Below are positions 1 through 16,410 of a DNA stretch of 64,000 nt, piece by piece. Source of the stretch: Flaccisagitta enflata (Eukaryota > Chaetognatha > Sagittoidea > Aphragmophora); contig OZ231128.1 of assembly GCA_965153355.1 (NCBI GenBank), positions 39,990,001 to 40,054,000 on the forward strand. Direction: 5' to 3'. The notes beneath the pieces were generated by a model. It did no database searches. It saw nothing but the letters and a program-made list of their open reading frames with translations, and was not told the origin of the DNA. Within the stretch, counting starts at the first letter, position 1. Each line of letters begins with the position of its first letter. Made by a program: the position numbers and the translations under genes.

Positions 1-509
1 CTATTACACCTCAAGTAAAGCTTGGGGATGCCAGGGGATGTATGGGATATCCCCAATCACTTTTATTATCTTTGTACAGCAGCATCCCTTGAGACAGGGG
101 ATATCCCTAAACGTAAATGTCGATCAAGAGTAATAGCGCTTCACGGAGTGCAGTCCCAGGTCTGTATCTCAAACCGTTTAAAAGTTACAGCCCGTCAAAG
201 ACAACTACTATTTTGAACACATGACAAAATACAAAATCATTTAAAAATTGTTTATTGTTTCTTTATCTTATGAAATTACTTAAGACAAACTTTCAAACAT
301 TTTTCAGTCAAAGTAATTTTAAAGATTTTCGAATTTTCTTTCATTCTAGACCAATCCCAAGTCTGTATCTTAAACGGTTTAAAAGTTATAGCTCATCAAA
401 GATAAACACTGATTATCTTGAATTCTTTTTCTCTTATGGAATTGTGAAAACGATTCTTGACTATTTTACTCTTTTTTTAACTACGCCCAAACGCCTCAAG
501 ATTAAGAAC
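1..509. other. Unassigned; one spaced repeat
   Basis: CCCAGGTCTGTATCTCAAAC (about 151) recurs as CCCAAGTCTGTATCTTAAAC (about 356), extending some 48 bases. Nothing else is recognised. Confidence 0.5.
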
Positions 510-728
510 TTTTTAGTCGCGTGGTACGCGACTCTACACCCCGCTTTGTCGGTCCGTCCGTCGGTCCGTCGGTCCGTCGGTCCGTCCGTCGGTCCGTCCG
601 TCACACTTTACTTTTTTGAGTATTTGCGGTCTATGGCCTTACTGCTCCTGCCCAAGTGATCAAGTGACCTCAAATACGGCCCCTGCCCACCCGCACGCGA
701 CTGGGGTAGCCGTGTATCCGGCCTTGTT
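510..728 (-). mobile_element. Family A element
   Basis: On the + strand it runs TTTTTAGTCGCGTGGTACGC...GGCCTTGTT. The terminal arm AGTCGCGTG can pair locally with CGCGACT or with the distal CACGCGACT at about 691-699. The core is (GGTC/CGTC)n. CTTTTT occurs on both sides, possibly a target duplication. Confidence 0.85.
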
Positions 729-2220
729 CTTTTTGATTCTCAAAGCTTAAAAGTGGGCTTTTCAATAGTGCAAAACATTTAACTTGAAATCAAAGAAAAA
801 ATGGTTAAAATGGTCATTTAAAAGTGCGTCTTTTTTTTTTATTCGCGTGGTATGGGTCGATGTCAGACTATTGAAATCAGCAGACATCATGATTCTTCTT
901 TTATGGTAAGAGGCAAAACATTTTTCTGAACGCTGCCGAATTTACTAGAAGGGGGAGATCAGCGGTAAGGTAAAGCACCCTTCCCCTTCAGGATCGCTCA
1001 TTTGTAGCCACATGCACTCATTGGATAGCCTGCCGGGTCATACAACAATTCATCCTCAAAGATAATTTTTCATTTTTTCCCCAGCCCATTAGAAAATCAA
1101 TTTCCATATTCTTTTCATCGGACTTAGAATGCGAAGAGACATCCATACTACAAGAAACAAGGATTGACCATGTACAATTAGAAGTACCCGCTTTGCTGGG
1201 ACACTACCAGGTTCAAAAAAACCGCCGAGATATTCTCGCAGTCTCCAGTGTGAGACTAGGTGCCAGTCCTTATCCGTAGTGGCGCTTCGACGAGGGGTGG
1301 AGCGAATTCTTATCTCGCTGTGAGCCAGTTCTTCAACTGTTTATATCACCAATATAAATCTTACTCGCTGGAGGCTATTTGAACCGCATGACAATGTGGA
1401 TAGCTGTTCATGTGCGAAAGTTTTTCTTTTTTTTCATTCACAGTAGAATAGAATTAGTTTAAGGTACAGTCTAAACTTTAATTGACATTATTCCAAATTA
1501 TCGAAATTGCAATGGACCAGTCATCTACACACTTCAATATGCAAATGATGTCATAGCTGATTTCAAACGCCTTTTGAATCCTGTTATTTCTTCGTTCCGT
1601 TTTTTTCCTTTCTTCTTCTTTTTCTTCTTCTTTTTCGTCTTCTTCTCCTTCTTCCTCTTTTTCTTCTTCTACTTCCACGACCTGCTCAAACATTTTGTCC
1701 CCTGTTGAGAAGCGGTGCTACCTGTTAATCTAGAATCACCAGGCCAAAGACATTAGTGCCGGAAACATAAGGGAAAAATTTTTGCCTCTCGGAAGGTTTA
1801 CAAAATATGAACGCCTACTGGTGGGCACGGGCGTGCACGTCCTACCTCCACACCCCCCGAAAAACACACTCATTACGGACAGACGTAACGATGGACAAAG
1901 CGTCATATAGAGTCGCGAGTCTCAGACTAAAAGTAAAACGAGAATGAAGAACTTACCGTCACTGTTAAGGCGATTTTTCACACGCTCGTAATGGACCGAC
2001 AAATGGACTGGAACTCCATATGACCAGGTAACTAATGTACGAATTATGACCTAGTGGAGTTGTGATTCTGTTTAATGCATTGCAGGATTGTTCTGTCTAC
2101 CCGAACTATCAGAGTGTATACATATATTTGATGGAAAAAAGGCTCAATAGTCGCGGACACGTTTATCGGTCGTAAAATAGTCACCAACTTCGGAACCGAT
2201 TTTGGGCATGTCTCGCTAAC
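729..2220. other. No gene seen
   Basis: Low-complexity CTT tract at 1600-1680 and a CTCATTACGG ACAGACGTAA stretch (1868-1930) that looks like an eroded family C 3' end. No supported coding region. Confidence 0.5.
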
Positions 2221-2221
2221 A

Positions 2222-2646
<425 letters not shown>

Positions 2647-2891
2647 CGTTTATTCCATCCATTTCCGGAGCCGCGCAAGATTGACTTGCAGATGGATTAA
2701 CCTTGTTTTTGCCCCCGAGTTTCCTTAACTTGCCTCACCTCCAACCAAGCTTATCTCACCCAACGGTCACGACTCTATCATTTCCTCACTCATTCCACTT
2801 CTGTTTTTGGTTACCTGTCGGGTGTCGGCATTGCAAACTTGGTGGATACTTAGTCGGTTTGTCCGTCTTAGAAGATCATTTTCATAACGGA

Positions 2892-3012
2892 TTTTTAGGT
2901 GCGACAAAGACCTCTATAACTGGCTGTGTCCGTCTGTTGGTCTGTTGGTCGGTCTGTAACGCATTCGTTCAACGATCCACACGTCGCACCTTATTGGCCT
3001 ACTTGGCCTTGT
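2892..3012 (-). mobile_element. Family B element
   Basis: It runs TTTTTAGGTGCGACAAAGAC...CTTGGCCTTGTT. The distal CGTCGCACCT pairs with AGGTGCGAC. It has a short GTCTGTTGGTC core and no clear target duplication. Confidence 0.85.
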
Positions 3013-3149
3013 TCTTTACTTGTTTGCGGGCACGTGACACGATTAGTCTTTCTGACACTCTGCGTGTCTCCCTGACTTATTATCATTCTGTCTCTCTCTC
3101 TCTTTATGACTTTCAGTCTGATTTTCTGTCTGTCAGTTTGTCTATCCGT

Positions 3150-3154
3150 ATGTC

Positions 3155-3230
<76 letters not shown>

Positions 3231-3245
3231 CATCTATTTTCCTAC

Positions 3246-3296
<51 letters not shown>
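3150..3296. repeat. (CTAT)n then (CT)n microsatellites
   Basis: Tetranucleotide tract 3150-3237, then CT 3249-3295. Confidence 0.95.
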
Positions 3297-3297
<1 letters not shown>

Positions 3298-3785
3298 CTC
3301 TGCTTGTCTTTCGTCCGTCTGTCAATTCGTTTGTCCTTCTGCTTGCTCAACTACCCGTTGGAACGTCGATTATTCATGTCGGATCTTTTCTCTAATTTGA
3401 TATTTGATATTTCAATAGAATTAACTTGTACTGAAAATAGAATTAACTTGGATTGAAAATAGAAATAACTTGAAAATGCATCTTTTCACTTGGTTCGACG
3501 ACTTACGACTGCTTGAAAGTGCTTATGAGCGATATAAACACACTAGCCTAAGTCGTGGTGCAAAACAGCGTCAAATTTGACAAATGGTTCTGTTATGTGA
3601 TGGAATACGCTGCTATGCGGCGGAAATATAACAAAAACTAAAGTCTTATGCATGCTTTATACTTCCTAAATTAATTAAAAAACAGTTAACCGACCAATGG
3701 TATTGATTTCGCATCGGTAAAGTCGCAGCATACTCAGTGAAACAACAGAATTCTTTAAAAATAATTGCACGGAAAACATTAGATG

Positions 3786-3938
3786 TTGCCACGTAAAAAA
3801 CCGAATCTGTTTCTGATTGCAAAATTTTGCATTTCTAAACACATGGCCTGTTTCCTAAAAGTGTTTAGACTGATGCCATGTTTTTCAAAATGCAAAATTT
3901 TGATTTCAGAGACAGATTCGGTTTTTTACGCGAGACAT
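3786..3938. mobile_element. Small palindromic MITE
   Basis: GTAAAAAACCGAATCTGTTT, then GCAAAATTTTGCATTT, are complemented at 3893-3936. It gives overlapping spurious frames. Confidence 0.75.
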
Positions 3939-3939
3939 G

Positions 3940-5214
3940 TCAATGCACAAGAATCAATTTTTATAAAAAATCCATCAATTTCGCATCCTTTTTTCTCACA
4001 TTTCCTAAGCACATGGTTCAGAAAAACGTTTTTCTATGCAAAAAATTGATGATTACCAACCACAAATCCTTTATCTCAATAAAAAATCTTTGTATAGATA
4101 AATCAAAAAATATCGTATAAATCATTTTGACTTGTCAAATTGCGTACTCGTTTGCACTGTGACCTAAGTAGCAATAAACTAGCCTGTAGAGTGTAAACTC
4201 TACAGTGCAGAGTGTAGAATTACCTCACTGTAATAAGGGACGTGCAGAGAAATCCTGCCCCCCCCCCCCCAACAACCCCTGTCACCGGGGCCCCAGTAGC
4301 TGGGTCCCTCATTGACGGGCCCCCATTCCTAGACCCTTGTTCTACTAATTTCAAATCAAAGAATCTTATAAATGTTTTTCCATTGTAAAGCCCCCCCCCC
4401 CTTTTTTTTTCTGTTCCTAAGATCGATAATTTGTTTTGACAAGAAAAGGGAAATGATCTTCTTAAAAAAAAAACGATAAAATTTTTTTCAATGCCCTTTT
4501 TCAGTAAATTGCATAGAAACAAGCAGAGAAATAAAAAAGATTATAGTTTTTCTCATAATTCTTTTTCTCATAACGTCTCAAATAGCTTTTATTTAAAAAA
4601 ACCTAATATAAATAATCAACGGGGGCGCTAAGTCGAGGGTAAGGACACAATGTCATTTTCCAATTTCAAAAGGGCCCGGCCCTTCTTTTTCTCTTCTTTT
4701 ACAGTCTTTTTTTTTTCTTTTCTTTTTCTCTTCTTTTTCTCTTGTTTTTTATCTGGCCCTAAGGCGTGCCCCCTTTAATCCCGCCCCCACAGTTGTTGGG
4801 GGTGATTCCCCTCTGCACAGCCCTGCATTAAATCCTCAAGATATGTAACAGAAATAGTCACTTTGATTTCTGTTTTTTCTTTTTCTTTTTCTTTTTCTTA
4901 TTCCGCTTTTTCTCATTCTTCTTTTTCTTCATTTCCTTCTTTATGTCCGGCGGCCCTCCTTTATAGCATGCGTTTGAGTATGGTTGATTCTTTTCTTTCG
5001 GTTTCTCATTTCAATCCTTTTTTTCTCTCTCTTTTTTTTAGTTTTCTATTTCCACTGATGAGGCGTCACCGTTCGAGACAAAAGTGCAATTAGTAGCGCC
5101 GCCCCGCGCTCGCTTTGAGGAATCGGCTTCTCCCCTTTTTCAGATTCGCCTCCGACTGAACAAAAGACGGTCGCGCATAGAATCAGAGGCGCCATCCTCC
5201 GTCGTTTGCATCTC

Positions 5215-5217
<3 letters not shown>
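3940..5217. other. No gene seen
   Basis: AT-rich with C- and T-homopolymers (4257-4270, 4391-4410) and TTTTC tracts (4683-4750, 4875-4930). No element ends are recognised. Confidence 0.5.
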
Positions 5218-5256
<39 letters not shown>

Positions 5257-5497
5257 TCTCTCTCTCATCTGTCGCTATTGAAAACATCACGTTTGAAACT
5301 GTCTGCCTATCGATCTGTGAGTCGGTCTATGTCTCTCATAGTCCATTCATTATGTCATTTTGTCTAAAAAAACGGCCTATATGTACATGTGTTTTTCTGT
5401 CTCACTGTCTTTCAGTCTCCGTATCTGTCTCTCTGTCCTTCTCTCTGTCTCTGTCTGTCTCTCTCTGTCTCTCTCTGTCTCTGTCTCTGTCTCTGTC

Positions 5498-5563
<66 letters not shown>
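5218..5563. repeat. CT and CTGT microsatellites
   Basis: CT runs at 5218-5268 and 5505-5562 with CTGTCT variants between 5400 and 5505. The rest of 5269-5400 is unassigned. Confidence 0.9.
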
Positions 5564-5565
<2 letters not shown>

Positions 5566-5574
5566 TCTCAATAT

Positions 5575-5700
5575 ATATTGCCGCTGCCAGCGCAGCGGCA
5601 GCATCATATTCTCAGCTTCTAAGCTTCTCAGCCTCCTTGCCCCGCCCCACGCGTGCGTAAGAGGCGCCCTGGGTTTTAAAGCAGGGCGCCAGCATCTTTA
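5575..5700. other. Two strong hairpins
   Basis: GCCGCTGCCAGCGCAGCGGC (5580-5599) and GGCGCCCTG...CAGGGCGCC (5671-5698) are perfect 8- and 9-bp stems about 70 bases apart. Function is unknown. Confidence 0.5.
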
Positions 5701-5844
5701 CGACTGCGAAGGCGTGTGCGATACTACTGCTACTACGAGAGCCATATAGGGCAATGTCGATGAGAATAATCCCGGGAGGTCTGAGGATTGGAATTCGGTT
5801 GTACAACAGATGATGTTGTAACGCGACTCCCTCTTGTTTCATTC

Positions 5845-6014
5845 TTTTTAGTCGCGTGTACGCGACCCAATAACCTGCTGTGTTGGTCAGTCTGTCTGTT
5901 GATCTGTAGGTTATAGCTTTCTTATACCGTGTTTATTAGCGGTTTTTACTTTATTGCTACTACCCACTAAAACGCTACTTGGGTTAGATGGGTAGCCGTG
6001 TATCTGGCCTTGTT
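5845..6014 (-). mobile_element. Family A element, eroded
   Basis: TTTTTAGTCGCGTGTACGCG at the left end, TGTATCTGGCCTTGTT at the right. The local hairpin is AGTCGCGTGTACGCGAC; the distal motif is not recognisable. Confidence 0.75.
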
Positions 6015-6091
6015 CTTGATATTCTCTCTAACATCTGTCTGGGCTTAAATTCATGAAAGGACGAAACAGATTGAAATGTATGTGATGATGA

Positions 6092-6255
6092 AACAAGGCC
6101 GGATACACGGCCATCAGTTGCGGGCGGGTGGGCAGGGGCAGGGGCGTTTTCCCACTTTTCAACTCGAGCGTGACGGACCGACCGACCGACCAACCGACGG
6201 ACGGACGGACGGACGGACAAAGGCTCTTATAGAGTTGCGTGTCCGCAACTAAAAA
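6092..6255 (+). mobile_element. Family A element with TTGC-type stem
   Basis: AACAAGGCCGGATACACGGC at the 5' end, CCGCAACTAAAAA at the 3' end. The 5' motif is AGTTGCGGGC, where most A copies have AGTCGCGTGC; the 3' arm has changed to match (GTCCGCAACT). The core is (GACC/GGAC)n. Confidence 0.88.
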
Positions 6256-6257
6256 GT

Positions 6258-6261
6258 AGTC

Positions 6262-6300
<39 letters not shown>

Positions 6301-6301
6301 C

Positions 6302-6391
<90 letters not shown>

Positions 6392-6395
6392 AATG
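6258..6395. repeat. (GAT)n microsatellite
   Basis: Trinucleotide tract with one interruption at about 6300. Confidence 0.95.
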
Positions 6396-7127
6396 ATGAA
6401 TCAATTATTCAGCATGGGGGATTGAAACAATGCCAGAAACACGGCTAACCATGTCGCGTGCAGGTAGGTAGGAACAATGATAAAAAAAGACTTCTCATGC
6501 ATTTGGGCAGGGGCAGTATAGCAAAAACTGCGTGTAGACGCCGAAAACTTTTAAAAAGTAAAGATGGACGGACCGACGGAAGGACGGACACAGCGGGGTG
6601 TAGAGTCTCGTAGCACGCGACTAAAAACTGCATGAAAGGATTTTCCGCTCTAATTGACCATGAATGCGTGATCACCTGTGTGAAAGTAAAACTATATTTC
6701 ACTGCTCGATAGATGCTCTTCAGAGATTTACTCCCTCGGTTCTCCTTCAAAAATGAGAAAACGTCAAGCCTACAATCACTCATATGGCCCCAAAGTCTGT
6801 CAGCGTAAAATTACCACACGTCCGTGCTTCACTTATGTGGTGAAAAACACATCATCAATCGTGTATTCGTGTGCATGAATGAGATAAGAGCAGTGTCGCG
6901 GTACGGCATCTGCTACACAGGCGTCCTTTTTATGGAGTAGCGAGTAACGCCGCTACTCGGAATGATATGGGCACCTCTCGGAAGATCTCAGAAGAAGAAG
7001 TAGAAGAAGAAGAAGAAGAAGGAGAAGAAGGAGAAGAAGTAGAGAAGAAGAAGAAGAAAAATGAAAGTGAGGAAGAAGATAGAGAAAAGAAAAAGATGGG
7101 GAACATGGTTATACTTCCACCCCCGTT

Positions 7128-7857
7128 CACATGCTCGCCGTCTTTTTTCCCCTCAACCTAACGCCAGTAATTTCTGGGCGGGAAAGATCCCCCGCCATTC
7201 AAAAATGCCCCCAGAAGGTAATCCGGAAGGTTCAATCTGTTACAGCATAGAGTGACCAACGACTTCTTGATTTGCCTTCTTATTTTTAACTTTGAAGTTG
7301 AGACTCATTACAATCCTTGTAAAGTTTCCTTAACATGACTCAATTAAACCGATCATTGCAATCATGGAATATTTTAAAAGTAATTTCAAGAAGCAACACA
7401 CAGAAAGTTGGGTGTTGATAAATCTGAGACGACATTAAACTGTTTTGATTACTAGAAGAAATCTTGCTACTGCAATATGCAAATCATCTCCTCACATGCT
7501 CGCCGTCTTTTTTCCCCTCAACCTAACGCCAGTAATTTCTGGGCGGGAAAGATCCCCCGCCATTCAGAAGTGCCCCCAGAAGGTAATCCGGAAGGTTCAA
7601 TCTGTTACAGCATAGAGTGACCAACGACTTTTTGATTTGCCTTCTTATTTTTAACTTTGAAGTTGAGACTCATAACAATCCTTGTAAAGTTTCCTTAACA
7701 TGACTCAATTAAACCGATCATTGCAATCATGGAATATTTTAAAAGTAATTTCAAGAAGCAACACACAGAAAGTTGGGTGTTGATAAATCTGAGACGACAT
7801 TAAACTGTTTTGATTACTAGAAGAAATCTTGCTACTGCAATATGCAAATCATCTCCT
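7128..7857 (+). repeat. Tandem duplication, two copies of 365 bp
   Basis: CACATGCTCGCCGTCTTTTT starts at 7128 and again at 7493. The copies differ at only a few places (e.g. CAAAAATG/CAGAAGTG, TTCTTG/TTTTTG, TTACAATCC/ATAACAATCC). No coding frame spans it. Confidence 0.9.
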
Positions 7858-8087
7858 CACATTGCTCTGAGATATGGAAAGACGTAACATGTCTCTGTAT
7901 GATTTCCTCGCTCAAGTTGAGAGGAAGACAAAGACATTCACGCTAGTTCGTCGGTACATCGGTCCGTAAGGTTCATGCACTAAGCAGAGAGCATGAGCTG
8001 GTGATTGGGGGTGGTAAGGGGTGGTGAATGTTGAGATAAGTAATTCTCCTTGATAGGTGGTCATTCTGGGCCAGTGTGATGAGTGTG

Positions 8088-8118
8088 TTTGTGTGTGTGT
8101 GGGTTTGTGTGTTTGTGT

Positions 8119-8214
<96 letters not shown>
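8088..8214. repeat. (GT)n microsatellite
   Basis: GT tract with a GCGCACGT interruption near 8120. Confidence 0.95.
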
Positions 8215-8216
<2 letters not shown>

Positions 8217-8326
8217 TCGACCAACCGACTGACTGACCAACAGAGCAAGGTTTAAAGTCGCGTGTGTAAAGTTGCGACCAAAATGAAATCGTCACTTTAC
8301 CCTCCAATTAGCGCCCCTTTTGTTTT

Positions 8327-8363
8327 AACAAGGCCGGATACATGGCTAGCCCAGTCGTTGCCT
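8327..8363 (+). mobile_element. Family A 5' fragment
   Basis: AACAAGGCCGGATACATGGC then TAGCCCAGTCGTTGCC. Only the 5' end remains, 90 bases before a fuller copy. Confidence 0.6.
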
Positions 8364-8452
8364 GTTTTCTATGAAAACACTTGAAAAATCAAAATCCTTT
8401 GGTGCTCTAGTTTGCCTTTTCATCCTCCCACAAATCACTGATCTGAGGAGGA

Positions 8453-8656
8453 AACAAGGCTGGATACACGGCTACCTAAATCACGTGCGTTTGGGCAGGG
8501 GCCGCTGCTCAGAAAGGGTACCTAAGTATTTGGGCAGGGGCAGTGAAACAAAGCCTGCCCCTAAACGCCGACCCACCGACCAACCAACCAACCAACCGAG
8601 AGAGAGAGATGGACCGACTTGGCAAGGTATAGAGCCGCATATACGCGACTACAAAA
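8453..8656 (+). mobile_element. Family A element
   Basis: AACAAGGCTGGATACACGGC at the 5' end, two GGGCAGGGGC segments, an (ACCA)n core at 8578-8600, and 3' ACGCGACTACAAAA. The 5' motif TCACGTGCG is eroded. Confidence 0.78.
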
Positions 8657-9040
8657 TGGAGGGGAGGGGCGATAATTGGAGGGGGCGATAAATGGAAAAG
8701 TTACGGTATGTTTCTCTACTTTTGAAAGAAATGTCAGCTATGTATGTTTGCAGCGGGGTTTGGGGAAGGAGAAACAGGACACTTTCGTTATCAAAAGAGC
8801 AAAAGTTTCTTTTTTGTATTCGAATTTAAAAAAAAACTCGATGTTTTGTTATCGGCTGAAAAAAAAAGGTCGAAAAGTCTGAAAGTGAAAGTCTATGTCT
8901 GGAACCAGGCCACCAGAGCCTAGTTAGGAAAACGTTTGACAAATTTCCATTGCAAGGACGAAAGCCTTTGGAAACTAAGATAGAAGCACCAAGGGAGAGT
9001 AACTCCGGGACACGATCTGACAGAGAAAGAAACAGAAATA

Positions 9041-12700
<3,660 letters not shown>

Positions 12701-12931
12701 AGACAAAAAAGCACTGAAACATAGGTTATAGGTAGATAAAAGAAAATAGATATCAAAGACAGAGAGATATGTACAGAGATACAATACAAACATACCGGCA
12801 GGCAGAAAAATAAAATGGAAACCAGTCCGATGTACAAAAGTAGAGACAAAGACACAGCGCTCCAAAGAGAAGCCAAAGAGAAGGTACACGTCACTCGTTA
12901 ACGATTCCCCTTTTCTTCTTTTCTCGCGTTT

Positions 12932-12965
<34 letters not shown>

Positions 12966-12984
12966 TCCTAGACAGACAAATCGA

Positions 12985-13258
12985 GAGTTTGTGGGTGCAC
13001 GACCACGCCAACGAATTTATTACTGCTGCTGCTGCTGCAACGCCTTTCCTCTGGAGATTTGAACATGCTCCGTTTTCGCGAGCCATGTTTGCCAAACGAG
13101 TCTTCCTTTCGACCGCCTTGATCGGCTCGACCAAGACGCCTCCTTCGACTCGAAACGCCATGAAGGCCTTGATAGCTTCCTTCGCCTGTCTCACCACCGC
13201 TTTCGAAACGCACTTTTCTGTATCCTTCCTTCGCATTCCTCCACTTTGCAGTCCTTAA
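12985..13258. other. Balanced-composition block, open on both strands, possible exon
   Basis: About 270 bases of non-repetitive sequence between T30 and family B. It is open on the + strand (89 codons from 12989) and in two frames of the - strand, one Ser/Arg/Gly-rich. No family is recognised and no good splice pair was found. Confidence 0.25.
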
Positions 13259-13305
13259 GATTTGTTTCTCTTTATTCTTTCTTCCACTCCTGGTTTTTCT
13301 TCTTC

Positions 13306-13416
13306 TTTTTAGGTGCGACAAAGCACCTCTATAACTGGCTGTGTCCGTTGGTCTGTCTGTAACGCATTTGTTCGACGATCCATACGTCGCACCTTATTGG
13401 CCTACTTGGCCTTGTT
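13306..13416 (-). mobile_element. Family B element
   Basis: TTTTTAGGTGCGACAAAGCA...TTGGCCTTGTT. The terminal arm AGGTGC pairs locally with GCACCT (hairpin) and AGGTGCGAC with the distal GTCGCACCT. CTTTTT lies at both borders. A family C element abuts it. Confidence 0.88.
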
Positions 13417-13424
13417 CTTTTTCT

Positions 13425-13610
13425 TTTTAGTTGCGGACACGCAACTCTATAAGAGACTTTGTCCGTCCGTCCGTCGGTCTGTCATGGTGATTGAGTTAAA
13501 AACGAGCGTTTTCGATACTTTTTGTGTATGTTTGAGTGTTGGAGGTGGGTTGGGTTGTGGATAGGGGTTGCCCGCGCGTCCGCAACGATATTGTGATCCC
13601 GCGTCACTTG
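13425..13610 (-). mobile_element. Family C element
   Basis: TTTTAGTTGCGGACACGCAACTC at the left end; distal GTCCGCAACG; ends CCCGCGTCACTTG. GTTGCGGAC pairs with GTCCGCAAC. It contains a CCGTCC core and a GTTGGAGGTGGGTTGGG stretch seen inverted in the other C copies. Confidence 0.85.
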
Positions 13611-13616
13611 CTCTTT

Positions 13617-13755
13617 TTCTTGTTCTTTTCTTCTTTTTTTTCTTTCTCTTTTTCTTCTTCTTCTTCATCTTCTTCTTCTTCTTCTTTTGCTTTTTCTTCT
13701 AGTTTTTCTTTGAATACTTTTTCTTTTTCCTCATCTTTTCTTTTTCTTTTCCATT
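13617..13755. repeat. (CTT)n-rich pyrimidine tract
   Basis: Imperfect TTC/TTTTC tract directly after the family C copy. Confidence 0.85.
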
Positions 13756-13914
13756 TCTTCTTATTCTGCTTGCCTGTTCTGTCTCTCACCCGTGCCAACG
13801 TCTGACGGTGACTCGAGAGTGAAGCCCGCATTTCACACACCCACAAAGCGTAGAGCGAAGAGGTGCTAAATGCGTTTGTCAAATGAATGCGTCCCGCCCT
13901 TGGAGACTTTCAAC

Positions 13915-13916
<2 letters not shown>

Positions 13917-13980
<64 letters not shown>
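13917..13980. repeat. (CT)n microsatellite
   Basis: About 31 CT units. Confidence 0.95.
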
Positions 13981-13982
<2 letters not shown>

Positions 13983-14312
13983 GTTTTTATCTTAAGTTTT
14001 TCCTCCTCTTTGCAGTTTTTTTTTTTTTTTTTGAAGAGAGAAAAGAGAAAATAGGAAATAGAGGCAGGAAACTCCCTAATGGATGGATGGAGGCGCGCAC
14101 CGGTGGAATGGAAGAGAGAGAAAAAACTTCCGCATCGAAGCTTCGGTTTTGCATTGAGGAATCGACGCAACGACATGAAAACGCGAAAGCGGAAAATGGA
14201 ATGACGCGCTTGTATGTGCACACCGCAGTACATGGACACAATTACATGCTCATTACAAGTGTTTGCATGAACAAGCATGAAAATAAACAGACGCACAGAC
14301 GGACAGACACTG

Positions 14313-14315
<3 letters not shown>

Positions 14316-14360
<45 letters not shown>

Positions 14361-14363
14361 TCA

Positions 14364-14432
<69 letters not shown>
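14316..14432. repeat. (CA)n microsatellite
   Basis: CA tract with a CACTCACTCACTCTCT interruption at 14355. Confidence 0.95.
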
Positions 14433-14434
<2 letters not shown>

Positions 14435-14834
14435 CAATCGCGACATTTTCAATTTTTTCAACATGATCACTTGGGACCAATCACAAGTCGGAAACACGAC
14501 GGACCGACTGATTGGCAATCGGCAGACATAAATTGACTTCCATGTTGGATGGTGTGACAAATTGAAGCACAACGAAAAACCCGATTCGGAGTGAATATCG
14601 AATGAAGACGTGATGTTATCAATCGGTTGCAAAATATATACACTTTTTTTTCTTTGGTTGGCTTTGTCCTTTGCCTTAAGCTCCATGTTATGGCAAAATT
14701 GCTGATTGGGCAATTCATGTGTGCCAGTCAGATAAAAAAAAACGGATGAAAGAAGTACAGTAAATGTCGTCTAGACTTGAAAATATGGGGGAATTTTTAA
14801 CAGGGAGACAAATAAATGTAAGAGACTGATATTT

Positions 14835-15040
14835 GGAATACATATCAAGATAAAGATGCTTTATTGGCAATGGGTGTTGGTTGCCTTGGAAACATTTTTC
14901 AATGTTTTTTCGCCAAAAATATCATTATTTTGAGAATCTTGTTTCAAAAATCTGATATTTCAGCAAGAATACATGTGTTTCCATGGCAACTAACACCCAT
15001 GGGCAACAAAGCATTTTTTTACTAATCTTTATTCTGAACA
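14835..15040. mobile_element. Palindromic MITE
   Basis: GATGCTTTATTGGCAATGGG then TGTTGGTTGCCTTGGAAACA, complemented by TGTTTCCATGGCAACTAACA then CCCATGGGCAACAAAGCAT. Confidence 0.75.
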
Positions 15041-15189
15041 ATAATTTTTTATATTTATTTGCTTTTTGAATACCAGTACTGGCGGCTGTCGTCGTCAGGA
15101 AAAAATTTGTAAGCATTGATCACTTTTCACCATGCTTTTATCTTCGGTTACTGAAATTTTGTTTATTTGTGAAACTGAAAATTGAAGAA

Positions 15190-15620
15190 AAATATGACCG
15201 AGCCAAATGAACTAGACAAGCTAAAATATTCTAAATTATTCAACCAAACAACCAGCTCTGCTCACTGACATGCTTTTTTGTATTTGCATTCTTAAATCAA
15301 AACATTAATTTATTCATCCTATTGAAAATCAGAGAAAAAGAGCAAGCTCAATGAGCTAAATGAGCTAGAATACTTAAAAACGCCCTCACAGATGAGCAGC
15401 TCTGCTCACTAACATGTTTTTTTCATTTGCTTGCTTAATCAAGTATGAAAATATTTATCTATTTATCATATTTGAAATCAGAAAGAAAAGACTGAGCTAA
15501 GTAAGCTAAGTGAGCTAAAATGCTAAAAAACGCCCTGACAGATGAGCAGCTGTGCTCATAAACATATTTTTTTTGTATTTGCATGCTCAAGTAAACATAA
15601 GTACACTCCTTTATCAATCC
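15190..15620 (+). repeat. Tandem repeat of about 145-150 bp, three units
   Basis: CAGCTCTGCTCACTGACATG, CAGCTCTGCTCACTAACATG and CAGCTGTGCTCATAAACATA occur at 15253, 15397 and 15547 with GAGCTAAATGAGCTA stretches between. The flank 15070-15190 matches 22437-22640 inversely. Confidence 0.75.
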
Positions 15621-16167
15621 TACACAAAATCATAAAAAATGAAAATAATTTCATTCGAATTTTTTGCAAATAAATCTTTAAAAAATCATAGCGCAAAAAT
15701 ATTTGTCATAGAGCATTCTGCTTGGCACCAAATGAAAGAGACTTATCAAATTTATTCACGCTATCAATTTCATTGGAGGCCACATTCTCTCGGTGGAGAT
15801 CCCAACTTCCTTATAAGAAATTAAAAACCCTGTTTCTCTCGAATATGTCAAAAGGTCGAAGACTGACTTCGACTTTTTTCCCGATGATTTCCCTATATTT
15901 CCAATCCTAGAAGACATCTACTGTAGAAAGGGAAAAAATCGACCATTAAAAGAGAGTCAACATATGTTTTAGTTCGCCGTCTGATGGTTTGTTCGTCTGT
16001 CCTTTTGTATGTTTCTTTTTACTGCTCAACGCCGATGATTCAAGCATCTTGTGATGAACAATAGCAGCAGCGTCATCAGCAGTAACAAAGATATCAAAAC
16101 TACTGGACCACTGCTCACTGCTCAGTCAAAATTTCTCTGCATCTGAACACATTAGGCTACTACAATT

Positions 16168-16410
16168 CTTAGTCGCTTACTAAGCGACTCAATAAGCCTG
16201 AGCTGAGGCTGAGGGTGTCCCAGGGAAGGTAGGTCCGTTATGCGGAAATCTGAATGACACGATATAGCGATCATCGAACATCACGACCCCTGACCAGTCA
16301 CAACATAGCCCCTGCCCAACCTCATACTGCCCCTGTCCACCCTCATTACTGCCCCTGGCCACCCACAAGCGACTACATGTACTTGTTGGTCGTGTGTGTT
16401 CGGCGTTGTT
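16168..16410 (-). mobile_element. Family A element with CTT-type stem
   Basis: TTAGTCGCTTACTAAGCGACT forms the local hairpin, and the distal motif is CAAGCGACT. Both ends carry the CTT/AAG version instead of GTG/CAC. Three CTGCCC(C/A) CC segments follow the usual A layout. Ends CGGCGTTGTT. Confidence 0.8.

Noticed and set aside
510-728. Family A as introners (intron-making elements)
   Set aside because: The ends do not provide a GT...AG pair in either orientation, and copies lie inside introns instead of forming them.
510-728. CTTTTT as the fixed target duplication of families A and B
   Set aside because: It holds for two copies (510, 13306) but fails for most others, so it is probably T-rich site preference.
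1190-1340. tRNA or tRNA-derived SINE (GGTTCAAA at about 1210)
   Set aside because: No matching A box, no cloverleaf and no repeat copies. No tRNA was found elsewhere in the window either.
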